Assembly (NCBI GenBank): GCA_030679035.1
Contig: JAUXTH010000114.1
Location: 31,231 to 95,230 of the forward strand
Direction of reading: 5' to 3'
Source of the DNA: Methylobacter sp.
GTDB lineage: Bacteria; Pseudomonadota; Gammaproteobacteria; Methylococcales; Methylomonadaceae
DNA length: 64,000 nt
Below the pieces are notes generated by a model. It saw only the letters and a program-made list of their open reading frames with translations, was not told the origin of the DNA and made no database searches. The translations under genes and the position numbers were made by a program. Shown piece by piece: positions 55,554 through 64,000 of this stretch. Each line of letters begins with the position of its first letter. Position 1 is the first letter of the stretch.

Positions 55554-58500
55554 ATGATATTTGACGGATCAGAAGATCTGGATGCCGCAATGCAGCAGTT
55601 CCTGGATAACGAGCTGGTAGAGGCCGCATCACAGCAGGCGCAGCAAGCGTGTCCGTGCGCCCCGGAGAAAGCGAAACAGCCGAGCGCCGACATGCAGCAA
55701 CAGCCTGAGCCGGCGACTGTGAGCGCGGCAGACACATCAGCCCGGCAGCAAGCCGGACAACATACGGATACCGGCGCCACCAGTGCAACGCCACTTCGAT
55801 TCAGGCAGGAAATTGCTCACATTGCGTCAACGGTGTTGAAGATTCCGCCGGACAGGCTGGATGTACGGGAAAATATGTCCCGCTACGGTGTCGACTCGAT
55901 TATCGTCACCGAAATAATGAAACGCATTTCAGACCTGCTGGATTTGCCGATTGCGCCGACCGTTTTTTTCGAAGCCAGACATCTGGACGAACTGGCGGGT
56001 ATTTTGTATCAGCGTTACCGGAAGACTATCGAGAAGCGGGTGCTAACCGAAGAAGTTCAGCAGTTCGATAATGTAAGTGCGGTGCAGGCAGATGGCACAG
56101 CCGACATCGACAGCGCCGAAATCGATTCCGAAGTTAAAAGTTGGATCAGCAAATTCAGGGCCAGCGCCGCGTCCGGGGCACAAGATCAAGCCGTTGATCA
56201 AACGGATCGTCAGCAAACACCGAACAACGTCCGCAGCCCTGGTGAAACCGGCTACGAACCGGTTGCGATAATCGCAATGGAGGGCATATTCCCGGACAGT
56301 GCGAATTTGCAGGAATTCGAGAACCATCTGCGCCAGGGCGACGACTGCATCAGCGAAATTCCGGCCGATAGATGGGACTGGCAGCAGGTATACGGCGACC
56401 CGAAGCAGGGCGAATTTACCAATGTCAAATATGGCGGTTTTGCGCCGGATATCGACAAGTTCGATCCGTTGTTTTTCGGCATGTCGCCCAGGGAAGCGGA
56501 ACTGATGGATCCGCAACACCGCCTGTTTATCCAGTGCGTGTGGAAACTGATCGAGTCGGCCGGTTATGCGCCGAAATCCCTTTCCGGCCGCAAAATCGGC
56601 CTGTTTATGGGCATCAATTTACAGGATTATGCCCACCTGATCGACCGTGCAGGCGCGATGGAGGCGCTGCATCTGACCAGTCTCGGGCACATGTTCTGTC
56701 CCAACCGGCTGTCGTTCTTCCTCGACATACACGGCCCCAGCCAGGTGATCGACACGGCCTGTTCGAGTTCGCTGGTGGCGCTGCACCGGGCGGTGTTGAG
56801 CATACAGCACGAAGGCTGTGAAATGGCGATTGCGGGCGGCGCAAATCTGCTGATTTCGCCGGACATGCACATCATGTACAGCAAGGTCGGCATGATCTGC
56901 GAGGATGGGCGCTGCAAAACCTTTTCCGAACAGGCCAACGGCTATGTGCGAAGCGACGGCGTCGGCGCGGTTCTGCTGAAATCATTGAAACGGGCCGAAC
57001 AGGATGGCGATACCATTCTGGGCGTGATCCGGGGTTCCGCCGAAAATCATGGCGGCATGTCCACGTCGCTGACTGCGCCGAATCCGAAAGCGCAGGCCAG
57101 CCTGATTGTCGAGGCCCATCAAAAGGCCAACATCGATCCGCGCAGCATTGGTTACATCGAATGCCACGGTACCGGCACTTCGCTGGGCGATCCGATCGAG
57201 ATAAACGGCCTGAAAATGGCGTTCGAGCAACTGCATCGAAGCTCCGGCGTTGCGATGCCGGATGCGGCCTATTGCGGCCTGGGCTCGGTCAAATCGAATA
57301 TCGGTCATGCCGAAACCGCAGCCGGTATCGCCGGGGTTATCAAGGCGTTGCTGGCGCTCAGGCACCAGCGGCTGTACCGGAGTCTGCACTGTGACGTTAT
57401 CAACCCGATGATAGAGTTGGAGCAATCGCCGTTTTTTATCTTGCAGCAGGGGCGGCCCTGGCAACGATCAGTCATTGACGGCAACGAGCAGCCAAGGCGC
57501 GCAGGCGTCAGTTCATTCGGCGCAGGCGGTTCCAATGCGCATGTGGTGATTGAGGAATATATTGAAAACCCGTTGCCTCCGGTGCAAAGATCGGTGCCGG
57601 CGCTGATCCTGCTGTCTGCCAAAAATGAAGCCCGGCTAGGCGATGTTGTCGAGAATCTGCTCCGGTTCCTGAATGAGCTACCGGATTCGGAAACGCCGGA
57701 TATAGCGGATATCGCCTTTACCTTGCAAGTCGGGCGCGAGGCGATGGCTGAACGGCTGGCTGTTATCGCGGACTCGGTTGCCGAATTGAAGGCAAAGCTC
57801 GGCCGGATGGAAGCCGCCGATTGCTACAAAGGTACTGTCACACGCAACAAGGAGGCATTGAGGGCGCTGAATGAAGATGACGCCTTGCCGGAAAATGTCA
57901 GACAGCGGTTTGCAGAGGGCAATGTCCGGCAACTGGCCGAGCTTTGGGTCAAGGGCGTCAATATCGACTGGCAAGCGCTGTATGATGAAACCGCGTTTGC
58001 CGGCAGACGGCCGCGCCGGGTCACTCTGCCTTCGTACCCCTTTGCCATGCAGCGTTACTGGCTGCCGGAAACCGGCGGCAACAGGCGCATCAGTCAGGCT
58101 CCCGCGCAACTGCATCCGTTGATGCATCAGAACACTTCGGATCTTTCCGAGCAGCGTTTCAGTTCCGTGTTTAGCGGCACCGAGTTTTTCTTGGCCGACC
58201 ATGTGGTGATGGGCGAGAAGGTGCTGCCCGGCGTCGCCTACCTGGAAATGGCGCGGGCGGCGATAAAGCAGATCAGCGCGGAGGTGGACAGCAACCCGGT
58301 TAATATCCGGCTGAAAAATGTGGTCTGGGCCAGACCGTTCGTACTCGGCAATCAACCGACGCCGTTGCATATCGGCCTGCATCCCGAGCAACACAATCAA
58401 ATCGCCTATCGGATTTACAGTAAAGTCGGTGACGTGGCTGTTTTGCACAGCCAGGGCACGGCGGTGCTGCTGCAACCGGGATCGACTGACGATGCCGGGG

Positions 58501-61500
58501 AAGAAAAGCTGGATTTGGCCGCGTTGCGGGACAAAATAACCGCCGGACGGCCGGAACTGAACAGTCTTGACGCCGGGCAATGCTATGACGCGTTCAGGGC
58601 CATGGGCATAGAGTACGGGCCGGGGCATCAAGGGCTGGAAACGGTTTATTTTTCCGCTCCCGGCAACGCCGCCGCAGTAACCGAGGATAGAGCAATCGTC
58701 AATACTGCTGACTTAAAGCCCTCTCCAGAGGGAGAGGGTTGGGTGAGGGGAAATCAAAATAAGGAAAAAAGCTTATTTATATCCCCTCATCCCAGCCTTC
58801 TCCCTGAGGGAGAAGGAGCGCACGCCCCCCCCCAGGTATTGGCAAAACTGGTATTGCCCTCCTGCGTGGAAAGCGGAGCGGCGCAATTTGTGCTGCATCC
58901 GGGCTTGATGGATTCCGGCCTGCAAGCCTGTATCGGATTGATGGCCGGTTCCGGCCATGCGCTGCCGACAGGGGCAGCAGCAGGTTCAGAGGTTGCAGCG
59001 TCACTGCCTTTTGCGCTGGATGAGCTGACTTTGCTGGCGCAGCCGTCGGCAACGATGTGGGCGTGGATTCGTTACGCCGACGGCAGTTCGCCCACCGACA
59101 AGGTGCAAAAACTGAATATCGATTTGTGCGATGACCAAGGGCGGATCTGCGTCCGCATGAAGGGTTTTTCCTCCCGCAGCCTGGAACAAAAACAAGCGGT
59201 CGAAACCAGCGCCATGCTGATGTGCAAGCCGGTATGGACCGATCAGGTTGTAGCCGGCGATGCAGAAAACCAGGTTTGGGAGCGGCATCTGGTCGTACTG
59301 TGCGATTTGGACCGGCACTTTGCCGACTCAATCGAGCAGGACATAGCGGCAAAAATCGCCGGGGTCTCCTGCTCGCGTCTGCATTTGAACGGGGCTGTCG
59401 AGGACAGCTACCAGGATGCAGCCATCAAGATTTTCGAGATGATCAAGCAGGCTTTTACCCAGAAAACTACCGGCAATACGCTGCTTCAGGTGCTGATTCC
59501 GGGACGCGGCAAAGGCATGCTGTTTGGCGGCTTGTCCGGCTTGCTGAAAACCGCAAACAGGGAGAATGCAAGATTTTTCGGGCAACTGATCGAACTGGAT
59601 GCCGGTGAAACCGGGAACGGGCTGTCGGCAAAAATTATCGCCGACAGCAGAACACCGGAGCAGGCCCAGATTCGCTACAACGGCGGCATGCGTCAGGTGC
59701 TGCGCTGGCAGGAAACGGATATTGAAGGGCCGTCAGTCGTGCCGTGGAAAGATAACGGCGTCTACCTGATTACCGGCGGCAGCGGCGGGCTGGGGCTTTT
59801 GTTTGCAAAACAAATTGCCGAACATGCCAAAAACGCGACGGTGGTTTTGTGCGGGCGTTCAGCATTAAGTCCGCAAAAACAGGCGCAGATCGATCGGTTG
59901 TCCTCATCCGGCGTCAATGCCGAATACCGGCAACTGGATGTCAGCAGACGGCAGGACGTGGATGAGTTGATTGCAAGGCTGGTTGATGCGCATGGCCGTA
60001 TCGACGGCATTTTGCACTGCGCGGGCTTGCTTCAGGATAATTTCATTCAAAAAAAATCGGCACAGGAATTTACCGAAGTCCTGGCTCCGAAAGTGGCCGG
60101 AACCCTGCATCTGGATAAGGCCACTGAAAATATTGACCTGGATTTCTTTGCCTTATTTTCATCGGCCGCCGGAGCTTGGGGCAGCGCCGGGCAGGCGGAT
60201 TATGCCGCTGCCAATGCGTTTATGGACGCCTTTGCAGAGTACCGCAACGCGCAGATCGGCCGCAGGCAGCGGCGCGGCCATACGCTTTCAATCAACTGGC
60301 CGCTGTGGGCGGACGGCGGCATGCGCATGGAAGCGGCTGCGGAAGCCATGATGCGGCAGACGACGGGCATGGTGGCGTTACCTGCCGAAAACGGCATTGG
60401 CGCATTCAACCGGATCATGGCGTCCGGCTTAGCGCGGATGATGGTCATGCAGGGATCATCGGCGCGTATCCGGCGGTTGTTGGTCACGCCGGAAAAAACA
60501 GTCAAAACGACTACGCCGAACAGGAATGATGACACGGCAGGTGGGCCGCAAATCGATACCGGCGAACTGCAAGCCAAAATCCGGCAAATGCTGCTCCAGG
60601 CCGTAGCGAAACTGATGAAGTTTGAGCTGGATGATTTGGACGCGGATGCCGAGTTCAGCGATTATGGGTTTGACTCGATCACGCTGACTGATTTTTCCAA
60701 TAAACTGAACCAGCAATACCAGCTGGAACTGACGCCGACGATTTTCTTTGAATATCCGACCATTGCCGATTTTGCCGATTGGCTGGCTACGGACTATCGA
60801 TCCGTGTTTGCGCAGGCATTCGGCTTGCAGACGAGACCGGCGCAAAGCCGAGAGTCCGCAGCTTATCAAGCGCCTGATCACAGCGAGTACGCTGAGCAAC
60901 CGGTTTCAACGCCGATACAGCCGCATGCGCGTTTTGCAAATACTGAAACGGTAGCCGAATCACAAAAAGACACCGACAAAGCTGTTGCGATCATCGGCAT
61001 CAGCGGCCGCTTTCCGATGGCGAATGATCTCGACCAGTTCTGGAACAATCTGCTGAACGGCAAGGACTGCATCAGCGAGATTCCTGAAGACCGCTGGGAC
61101 TGGCAGGCGTTATACGGAGACCCGACAACCGAGGCGAACAAAACCAATATCAAATGGGGCGGTTTTATCGATGGCGTCGGCAATTTCGATGCCCGGTTTT
61201 TCGGTATTTCGCCCAGGGAAGCCGAATTGATGGACCCGCAGCAGCGGCTGTTGATGCAGTATGTTTGGAAAGCGATAGAGGATGCGGGCTATTCGGCAAG
61301 CAGCTTGTCGGGCAGCAATACCGCGATATTCATCGGCACGGCTTCCAGCGGCTATGGCGAACTGATGGCCAAGAGAGGTTCGGCCATCGAAAGCTACAGT
61401 TCGACCGGCGTGGTCGGTTCGGTAGGGCCGAACCGGATGAGCTATTTCCTGAATCTTCACGGCCCGAGCGAGCCGGTTGAAACCGCGTGTTCGAGTTCAT

Positions 61501-64000
61501 TGGTTGCGATTCATCGCGCGCTTGCGGCCATCGCGAACGGCGATTGCGATCAGGCCATTGTCGGAGGCATTAACCTGATCATCAGTCCGGAGACGCAGAT
61601 CAGTTTCAACAAGGCGGGTATGCTCTGCCAGGATGGGCGCTGCAAGACTTTTTCCAGTCAGGCCAACGGTTATGTGCGCGGCGAAGGCGTCGGCATGCTG
61701 TTTTTGAAGAAACTGAAAGCGGCGGAGCAGGCGGGCGACCATATTTACGGTGTCATTCGCGGCAGCGCCGAGAACCACGGCGGCCGGGGCAATTCGCTGA
61801 CCGCGCCGAACCCGAAAGCTCAGGCGGAACTGCTGAAGGCGGCTTACACCAGGGCGGGCATCGATCCGCGCACGGTCAGTTATATCGAGGCGCACGGCAC
61901 CGGCACCGAGCTTGGCGATCCGATCGAAATCAACGGGCTGAAAACCGCATTCAGGGACTTGTATCAGGCCACCGGAACGCCCGAAATCACCGATGCGCAT
62001 TGCGGATTGGGCTCGGTTAAAACCAATATCGGCCATCTGGAGCTGGCGGCCGGGGTTGCCGGGGTTATCAAAGTGCTGCTGCAACTTAAACACAAAACGC
62101 TGGTCAAGAGCCTGCATTGCGATGAAGTGAACCCCTATATCCAGTTGCAGGACAGCCCATTTTACCTGGTTCGGGACAACCGGGAGTGGACGCCGTTGCG
62201 CGACACGGAAGGGCGCGAACTGCCAAGGCGGGCGGGCGTCAGCTCGTTCGGCTTCGGCGGCGTCAATGCGCATGTCGTGATCGAGGAATATCTACAGGAC
62301 GGGATCGCGGCGAATAGCGAGGAGCAGGAGTCGCCCAGTCTGGTGGTGCTGTCGGCGAAAAATCAGGACAGGCTGAAAGCTTACGCTGAAGAATTGCTGG
62401 GCTTTATAGCTGCCGGTACCGTTGATAGGCAAAATGCGGCAGTCAACTCAGGCCATGCGCAACAAGTTCTGTCGCACAAGGTTCGCGCCCTGGTTGCAGA
62501 CATATTGCAGATAGATCCGCACGAAATCGAACTGACGCAGGCGCTGGATGATTACGGCTTCGATCCCGTGCATAGAACGATGCTGCCGGCGATGCTGCAA
62601 CAAGTGTTCGAGCTTGAAATTGAGGCCAAGGTGGTTCTTGATAATCACTCTATCGCTGCAATTGCTGCGGGAGTGCTGGAAAACCACCCCGTGTTGCATG
62701 ATCGGATGAATCAGGAACAGGCGGCCCCGGCTCTAGAGCAGGAACAACCGGGACCGGAAAGCAATAAGCAGTATGGCTTCAGGCTGGCCGATCTTGCCTA
62801 TACGCTTCAGGTCGGCAGGGAGCCGATGGAAGAACGCTTTGCCGTTATCGCCGGTTCCATTGACGAGCTTGAATATAAACTGCGCGCCTTTATCGAAGGG
62901 CGGACCGATGCGATTAACGATCTGTATTTGGGACAGGTTAAACAGCACAAGCATATTTTGGCAGCCTTCGCAGCAGACGAGGAGTTGCAGGAAGCGTTGG
63001 AAAAATGGATGCAACGCGGGAAATTCTCCAAATTGCTGGACATGTGGGTCAAAGGGCTGAACCTTGACTGGGAAAAACTGTACGGCGAAGCGAAGCCGTA
63101 TCGCAACAGGCCTCGCAGAATTTCCGCGCCGGGTTATCCTTTCGCCGAACAACGGTACTGGGTAGAAGCGCGAGCCGGAAGTGCGCCGAATCAGGTGGGC
63201 GGTTCTGCACACCTGCATCCTCTGGTGCATCAAAACGTGTCGACGTTGCAGCAGGTAGGGTTTGCCACCGCATTGACCGGAAACGAGTTTTTTCTGGCCG
63301 ACCACCGGGTTCAGGGGCAAAAGGTGCTGCCGGGCGTGGCCTATCTTGAGATGGCGCGCGCTGCGGCGATGATTGCGGCTGGGCGGGAACGCGAACTACA
63401 AATGACATTCCGGCTACAGGATGTTGTCTGGCTCAGGCCGGTGATCGTCAATCAGCCTCAGAACATCGGGATCGATCTGACGACCGGTGCGGACGGCGCT
63501 ATCGGCTACAGTATTTTTACCGACGGTTCGGCTGAACCAGGCAGGCAGGTTCACAGTCAGGGCATTATTTCGTTTAAGCCCGCAGTCAATCCGGCCAAGC
63601 TCGATCCAGGCGCAATATTGGCGCAACCGGGCATGAACCGGTTTGATTCGGCGCAATGCTATCCGCTGTTCAGCACCCTGGGACTTGATTACGGCCCAGG
63701 ACATCAGGGGATCGCTGAGCTGTTCGCCGGGAATGGACAGGTGTTGGCACGGCTGGCGCTGCCTGAGTCGGTGTTGCATACGCTGGATCAATATGTATTG
63801 CACCCCAGCCTGATGGATTCTGCGCTGCAAGCCTCCATTGGCCTGGGCATGAGTGCCGAAACGGTAGCACCATTAGATACCCCGTTAAAACCGTCGCTGC
63901 CGTTTGCCGTGGAAACGGTTGATGTGTTCAGCGCCTGCGACAGTTCGATGTGGGCCTGGGTGCGCCGCTCCGTCGGCAGCTCGGCCGCTGACCGGGTGCA
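55554..64000 (+). CDS. Trans-AT PKS, second synthase, N-terminal part (3' truncated by window edge)
   Basis: The frame opens at ATG 55554, preceded by GGAG at 55542-55545, and has no stop before the window end (2,815 codons visible). After a Gln/Ala-rich leader it reads ACP (81-160, Ser115), KS7 (235-670), DH7 (854-1200), KR7 (1400-1640), ACP8 (1670-1750), KS8 (1809-2246), an ACP-like insert (2302-2383), and DH8 (2555 to the edge). No AT is present. The first ACP completes the module left open at the end of PKS-1. DH7 carries a REP-derived insertion at about residues 1056-1088. The product segment would be a dienoate or similar polyene-type extension, but downstream modules are unseen. Confidence 0.93.
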   Translation, partial: MIFDGSEDLDAAMQQFLDNELVEAASQQAQQACPCAPEKAKQPSADMQQQPEPATVSAADTSARQQAGQHTDTGATSATPLRFRQEIAHIASTVLKIPPDRLDVRENMSRYGVDSIIVTEIMKRISDLLDLPIAPTVFFEARHLDELAGILYQRYRKTIEKRVLTEEVQQFDNVSAVQADGTADIDSAEIDSEVKSWISKFRASAASGAQDQAVDQTDRQQTPNNVRSPGETGYEPVAIIAMEGIFPDSANLQEFENHLRQGDDCISEIPADRWDWQQVYGDPKQGEFTNVKYGGFAPDIDKFDPLFFGMSPREAELMDPQHRLFIQCVWKLIESAGYAPKSLSGRKIGLFMGINLQDYAHLIDRAGAMEALHLTSLGHMFCPNRLSFFLDIHGPSQVIDTACSSSLVALHRAVLSIQHEGCEMAIAGGANLLISPDMHIMYSKVGMICEDGRCKTFSEQANGYVRSDGVGAVLLKSLKRAEQDGDTILGVIRGSAENHGGMSTSLTAPNPKAQASLIVEAHQKANIDPRSIGYIECHGTGTSLGDPIEINGLKMAFEQLHRSSGVAMPDAAYCGLGSVKSNIGHAETAAGIAGVIKALLALRHQRLYRSLHCDVINPMIELEQSPFFILQQGRPWQRSVIDGNEQPRRAGVSSFGAGGSNAHVVIEEYIENPLPPVQRSVPALILLSAKNEARLGDVVENLLRFLNELPDSETPDIADIAFTLQVGREAMAERLAVIADSVAELKAKLGRMEAADCYKGTVTRNKEALRALNEDDALPENVRQRFAEGNVRQLAELWVKGVNIDWQALYDETAFAGRRPRRVTLPSYPFAMQRYWLPETGGNRRISQAPAQLHPLMHQNTSDLSEQRFSSVFSGTEFFLADHVVMGEKVLPGVAYLEMARAAIKQISAEVDSNPVNIRLKNVVWARPFVLGNQPTPLHIGLHPEQHNQIAYRIYSKVGDVAVLHSQGTAVLLQPGSTDDAGEEKLDLAALRDKITAGRPELNSLDAGQCYDAFRAMGIEYGPGHQGLETVYFSAPGNAAAVTEDRAIVNTADLKPSPEGEGWVRGNQNKEKSLFISPHPSLLPEGEGAHAPPQVLAKLVLPSCVESGAAQFVLHPGLMDSGLQACIGLMAGSGHALPTGAAAGSEVAASLPFALDELTLLAQPSATMWAWIRYADGSSPTDKVQKLNIDLCDDQGRICVRMKGFSSRSLEQKQAVETSAMLMCKPVWTDQVVAGDAENQVWERHLVVLCDLDRHFADSIEQDIAAKIAGVSCSRLHLNGAVEDSYQDAAIKIFEMIKQAFTQKTTGNTLLQVLIPGRGKGMLFGGLSGLLKTANRENARFFGQLIELDAGETGNGLSAKIIADSRTPEQAQIRYNGGMRQVLRWQETDIEGPSVVPWKDNGVYLITGGSGGLGLLFAKQIAEHAKNATVVLCGRSALSPQKQAQIDRLSSSGVNAEYRQLDVSRRQDVDELIARLVDAHGRIDGILHCAGLLQDNFIQKKSAQEFTEVLAPKVAGTLHLDKATENIDLDFFALFSSAAGAWGSAGQADYAAANAFMDAFAEYRNAQIGRRQRRGHTLSINWPLWADGGMRMEAAAEAMMRQTTGMVALPAENGIGAFNRIMASGLARMMVMQGSSARIRRLLVTPEKTVKTTTPNRNDDTAGGPQIDTGELQAKIRQMLLQAVAKLMKFELDDLDADAEFSDYGFDSITLTDFSNKLNQQYQLELTPTIFFEYPTIADFADWLATDYRSVFAQAFGLQTRPAQSRESAAYQAPDHSEYAEQPVSTPIQPHARFANTETVAESQKDTDKAVAIIGISGRFPMANDLDQFWNNLLNGKDCISEIPEDRWDWQALYGDPTTEANKTNIKWGGFIDGVGNFDARFFGISPREAELMDPQQRLLMQYVWKAIEDAGYSASSLSGSNTAIFIGTASSGYGELMAKRGSAIESYSSTGVVGSVGPNRMSYFLNLHGPSEPVETACSSSLVAIHRALAAIANGDCDQAIVGGINLIISPETQISFNKAGMLCQDGRCKTFSSQANGYVRGEGVGMLFLKKLKAAEQAGDHIYGVIRGSAENHGGRGNSLTAPNPKAQAELLKAAYTRAGIDPRTVSYIEAHGTGTELGDPIEINGLKTAFRDLYQATGTPEITDAHCGLGSVKTNIGHLELAAGVAGVIKVLLQLKHKTLVKSLHCDEVNPYIQLQDSPFYLVRDNREWTPLRDTEGRELPRRAGVSSFGFGGVNAHVVIEEYLQDGIAANSEEQESPSLVVLSAKNQDRLKAYAEELLGFIAAGTVDRQNAAVNSGHAQQVLSHKVRALVADILQIDPHEIELTQALDDYGFDPVHRTMLPAMLQQVFELEIEAKVVLDNHSIAAIAAGVLENHPVLHDRMNQEQAAPALEQEQPGPESNKQYGFRLADLAYTLQVGREPMEERFAVIAGSIDELEYKLRAFIEGRTDAINDLYLGQVKQHKHILAAFAADEELQEALEKWMQRGKFSKLLDMWVKGLNLDWEKLYGEAKPYRNRPRRISAPGYPFAEQRYWVEARAGSAPNQVGGSAHLHPLVHQNVSTLQQVGFATALTGNEFFLADHRVQGQKVLPGVAYLEMARAAAMIAAGRERELQMTFRLQDVVWLRPVIVNQPQNIGIDLTTGADGAIGYSIFTDGSAEPGRQVHSQGIISFKPAVNPAKLDPGAILAQPGMNRFDSAQCYPLFSTLGLDYGPGHQGIAELFAGNGQVLARLALPESVLHTLDQYVLHPSLMDSALQASIGLGMSAETVAPLDTPLKPSLPFAVETVDVFSACDSSMWAWVRRSVGSSAADRV
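55797..56030 (+). other. N-terminal ACP of PKS-2 (partner of PKS-1 module 7)
   Basis: ACP with YGVDSIIV (Ser codon 55896). It is preceded by a hydrophilic Gln/Ala-rich leader of about 80 residues that could act as a docking region. It has no KS of its own, so it should be served by the terminal KS6 of PKS-1. Confidence 0.82.
56256..60800 (+). other. Module 8 (PKS-2): KS-DH-KR-ACP
   Basis: KS7 is canonical (DTACSSS with Cys 56760, ECHGTGT, GHAET). DH7 has HVVMGEKVLP (His 58200), YGPGHQG and DSGLQ (Asp 58911), so its catalytic residues are all kept despite the REP insertion between them. KR7 (59751-60480) has GGSGGLG, FSSAAGAWG and YAAAN. ACP8 has GFDSI (Ser 60675). Expected result: an alpha,beta-double bond. 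Confidence 0.85.
58719..58816. repeat. Head-to-head REP pair (BIME-like) inside the PKS-2 dehydratase coding sequence
   Basis: Two perfect 8-bp hairpins (58719-58726 with 58731-58738, and 58796-58803 with 58809-58816) lie in opposite orientation, flanked inward by GGTGAGGGG and CCCCTCATCCC arms, so the whole element is also a large inverted repeat. The PKS frame stays open through it, coding for PSPEGEGWVRG on one side and PHPSLLPEGEG on the other. It is followed at 58825-58833 by nine consecutive C. Such elements are normally intergenic. Confidence 0.88.
60978..64000 (+). other. Module 9 (PKS-2): KS-[ACP-like insert]-DH..., incomplete at the edge
   Basis: KS8 is canonical (ETACSSS, EAHGTGT, GHLEL). 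The post-KS linker is interrupted by an ACP-like insertion (62457-62700). DH8 has HRVQGQKVLP (His 63303), YGPGHQG and DSALQ, so active. The window ends inside the DH. Confidence 0.83.
62457..62700 (+). other. Degenerate ACP-like domain embedded in the post-KS linker
   Basis: Between LSAKNQDRLKAYAEELLGFI and ADLAYTLQVGREPMEERF, elements normally about 20-30 residues apart, lies about 100 residues with an ACP profile: VRALVADILQIDPHEIE, then DDYGFDPVH, then LEIEAKVVLDNHSIAAIAAG. The phosphopantetheine Ser is Pro (codon 62565), so it cannot carry a chain. Confidence 0.72.

Noticed and set aside
58113..59190. DH7 as a pseudodomain because of the REP insertion
   Set aside because: The frame is intact and the catalytic His, YGPGHQG and Asp motifs are all present, so activity cannot be excluded.
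1..64000. CRISPR arrays, rRNA and tRNA genes
   Set aside because: No spaced direct repeats and no cloverleaf or rRNA segments were found by eye; a tRNAscan run could still find something in the gaps.

Overview
The window looks like the chromosome of a gammaproteobacterial methylotroph, most likely a methanotroph of the Methylococcales. The main evidence is a four-gene operon (about 1460-5200, minus strand) for tetrahydromethanopterin and methanofuran cofactors: a flavoprotein resembling dihydromethanopterin reductase, a DHPS-like DUF6513 protein, a DUF447 protein, and an MfnB homologue fused to a response-regulator receiver domain. It sits next to ordinary gammaproteobacterial genes. The species assignment is inference.

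Layout. 1-1395 is the 3' part of an RND efflux pump gene. 1460-5200 is the C1-cofactor operon, divergent from folP (5281). 6181-8262 holds small membrane, antitoxin-like, DUF2380 and thioesterase genes. 8266-22932 is mostly housekeeping: parC, a cyclic-nucleotide-binding protein, ygfX-like and ygfZ, ctaA/COX15, two AI-2E family permeases, a Wzx-type flippase, a bifunctional penicillin-binding protein and mutM. 22933-24548 is a gene-poor accessory stretch with small ORFs and an IS256-type transposase relic.

From about 24549 to the right edge the window is a trans-AT polyketide/non-ribosomal peptide cluster: two SAM methyltransferases, an Fe(II)/2-oxoglutarate oxygenase, a giant synthase of about 8,700 residues (28093-54201), a flavin monooxygenase (54223-55524) and a second synthase that runs off the window (55554 to beyond 64000). 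The second synthase is an open frame without a stop in the window.

The first synthase reads KS0-ACP / C-A(Gly)-PCP / KS-KR-ACP / KS-KR-cMT-ACP / KS-DH-PS-KR-ACP-ACP / KS-KR-ACP / KS-DH0. There is no AT or thioesterase in the window. Read as an assembly line, it acylates glycine, reduces the glycine carbonyl, adds an alpha-methylated beta-hydroxy unit, then dehydrates and closes a six-membered oxygen ring by oxa-Michael addition. This is the logic that builds the amide-linked tetrahydropyran of the pederin/onnamide/mycalamide/psymberin family. The following monooxygenase and extra PKS modules also resemble pedG and pedH as I recall them. I therefore call it a pederin-type trans-AT PKS in a methylotroph. 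The PKS that would make the left-hand acyl half is not in the window.

The most unusual local structures are: an in-frame head-to-head REP/BIME palindrome inside a dehydratase domain of the second PKS, followed by a run of nine C; a degenerate ACP-like domain (phosphopantetheine Ser replaced by Pro) embedded in a post-KS linker; a near-identical 372-bp-period ACP duplication; and a 53-nt mini-repeat inserted twice, in frame, in the DUF447 gene.
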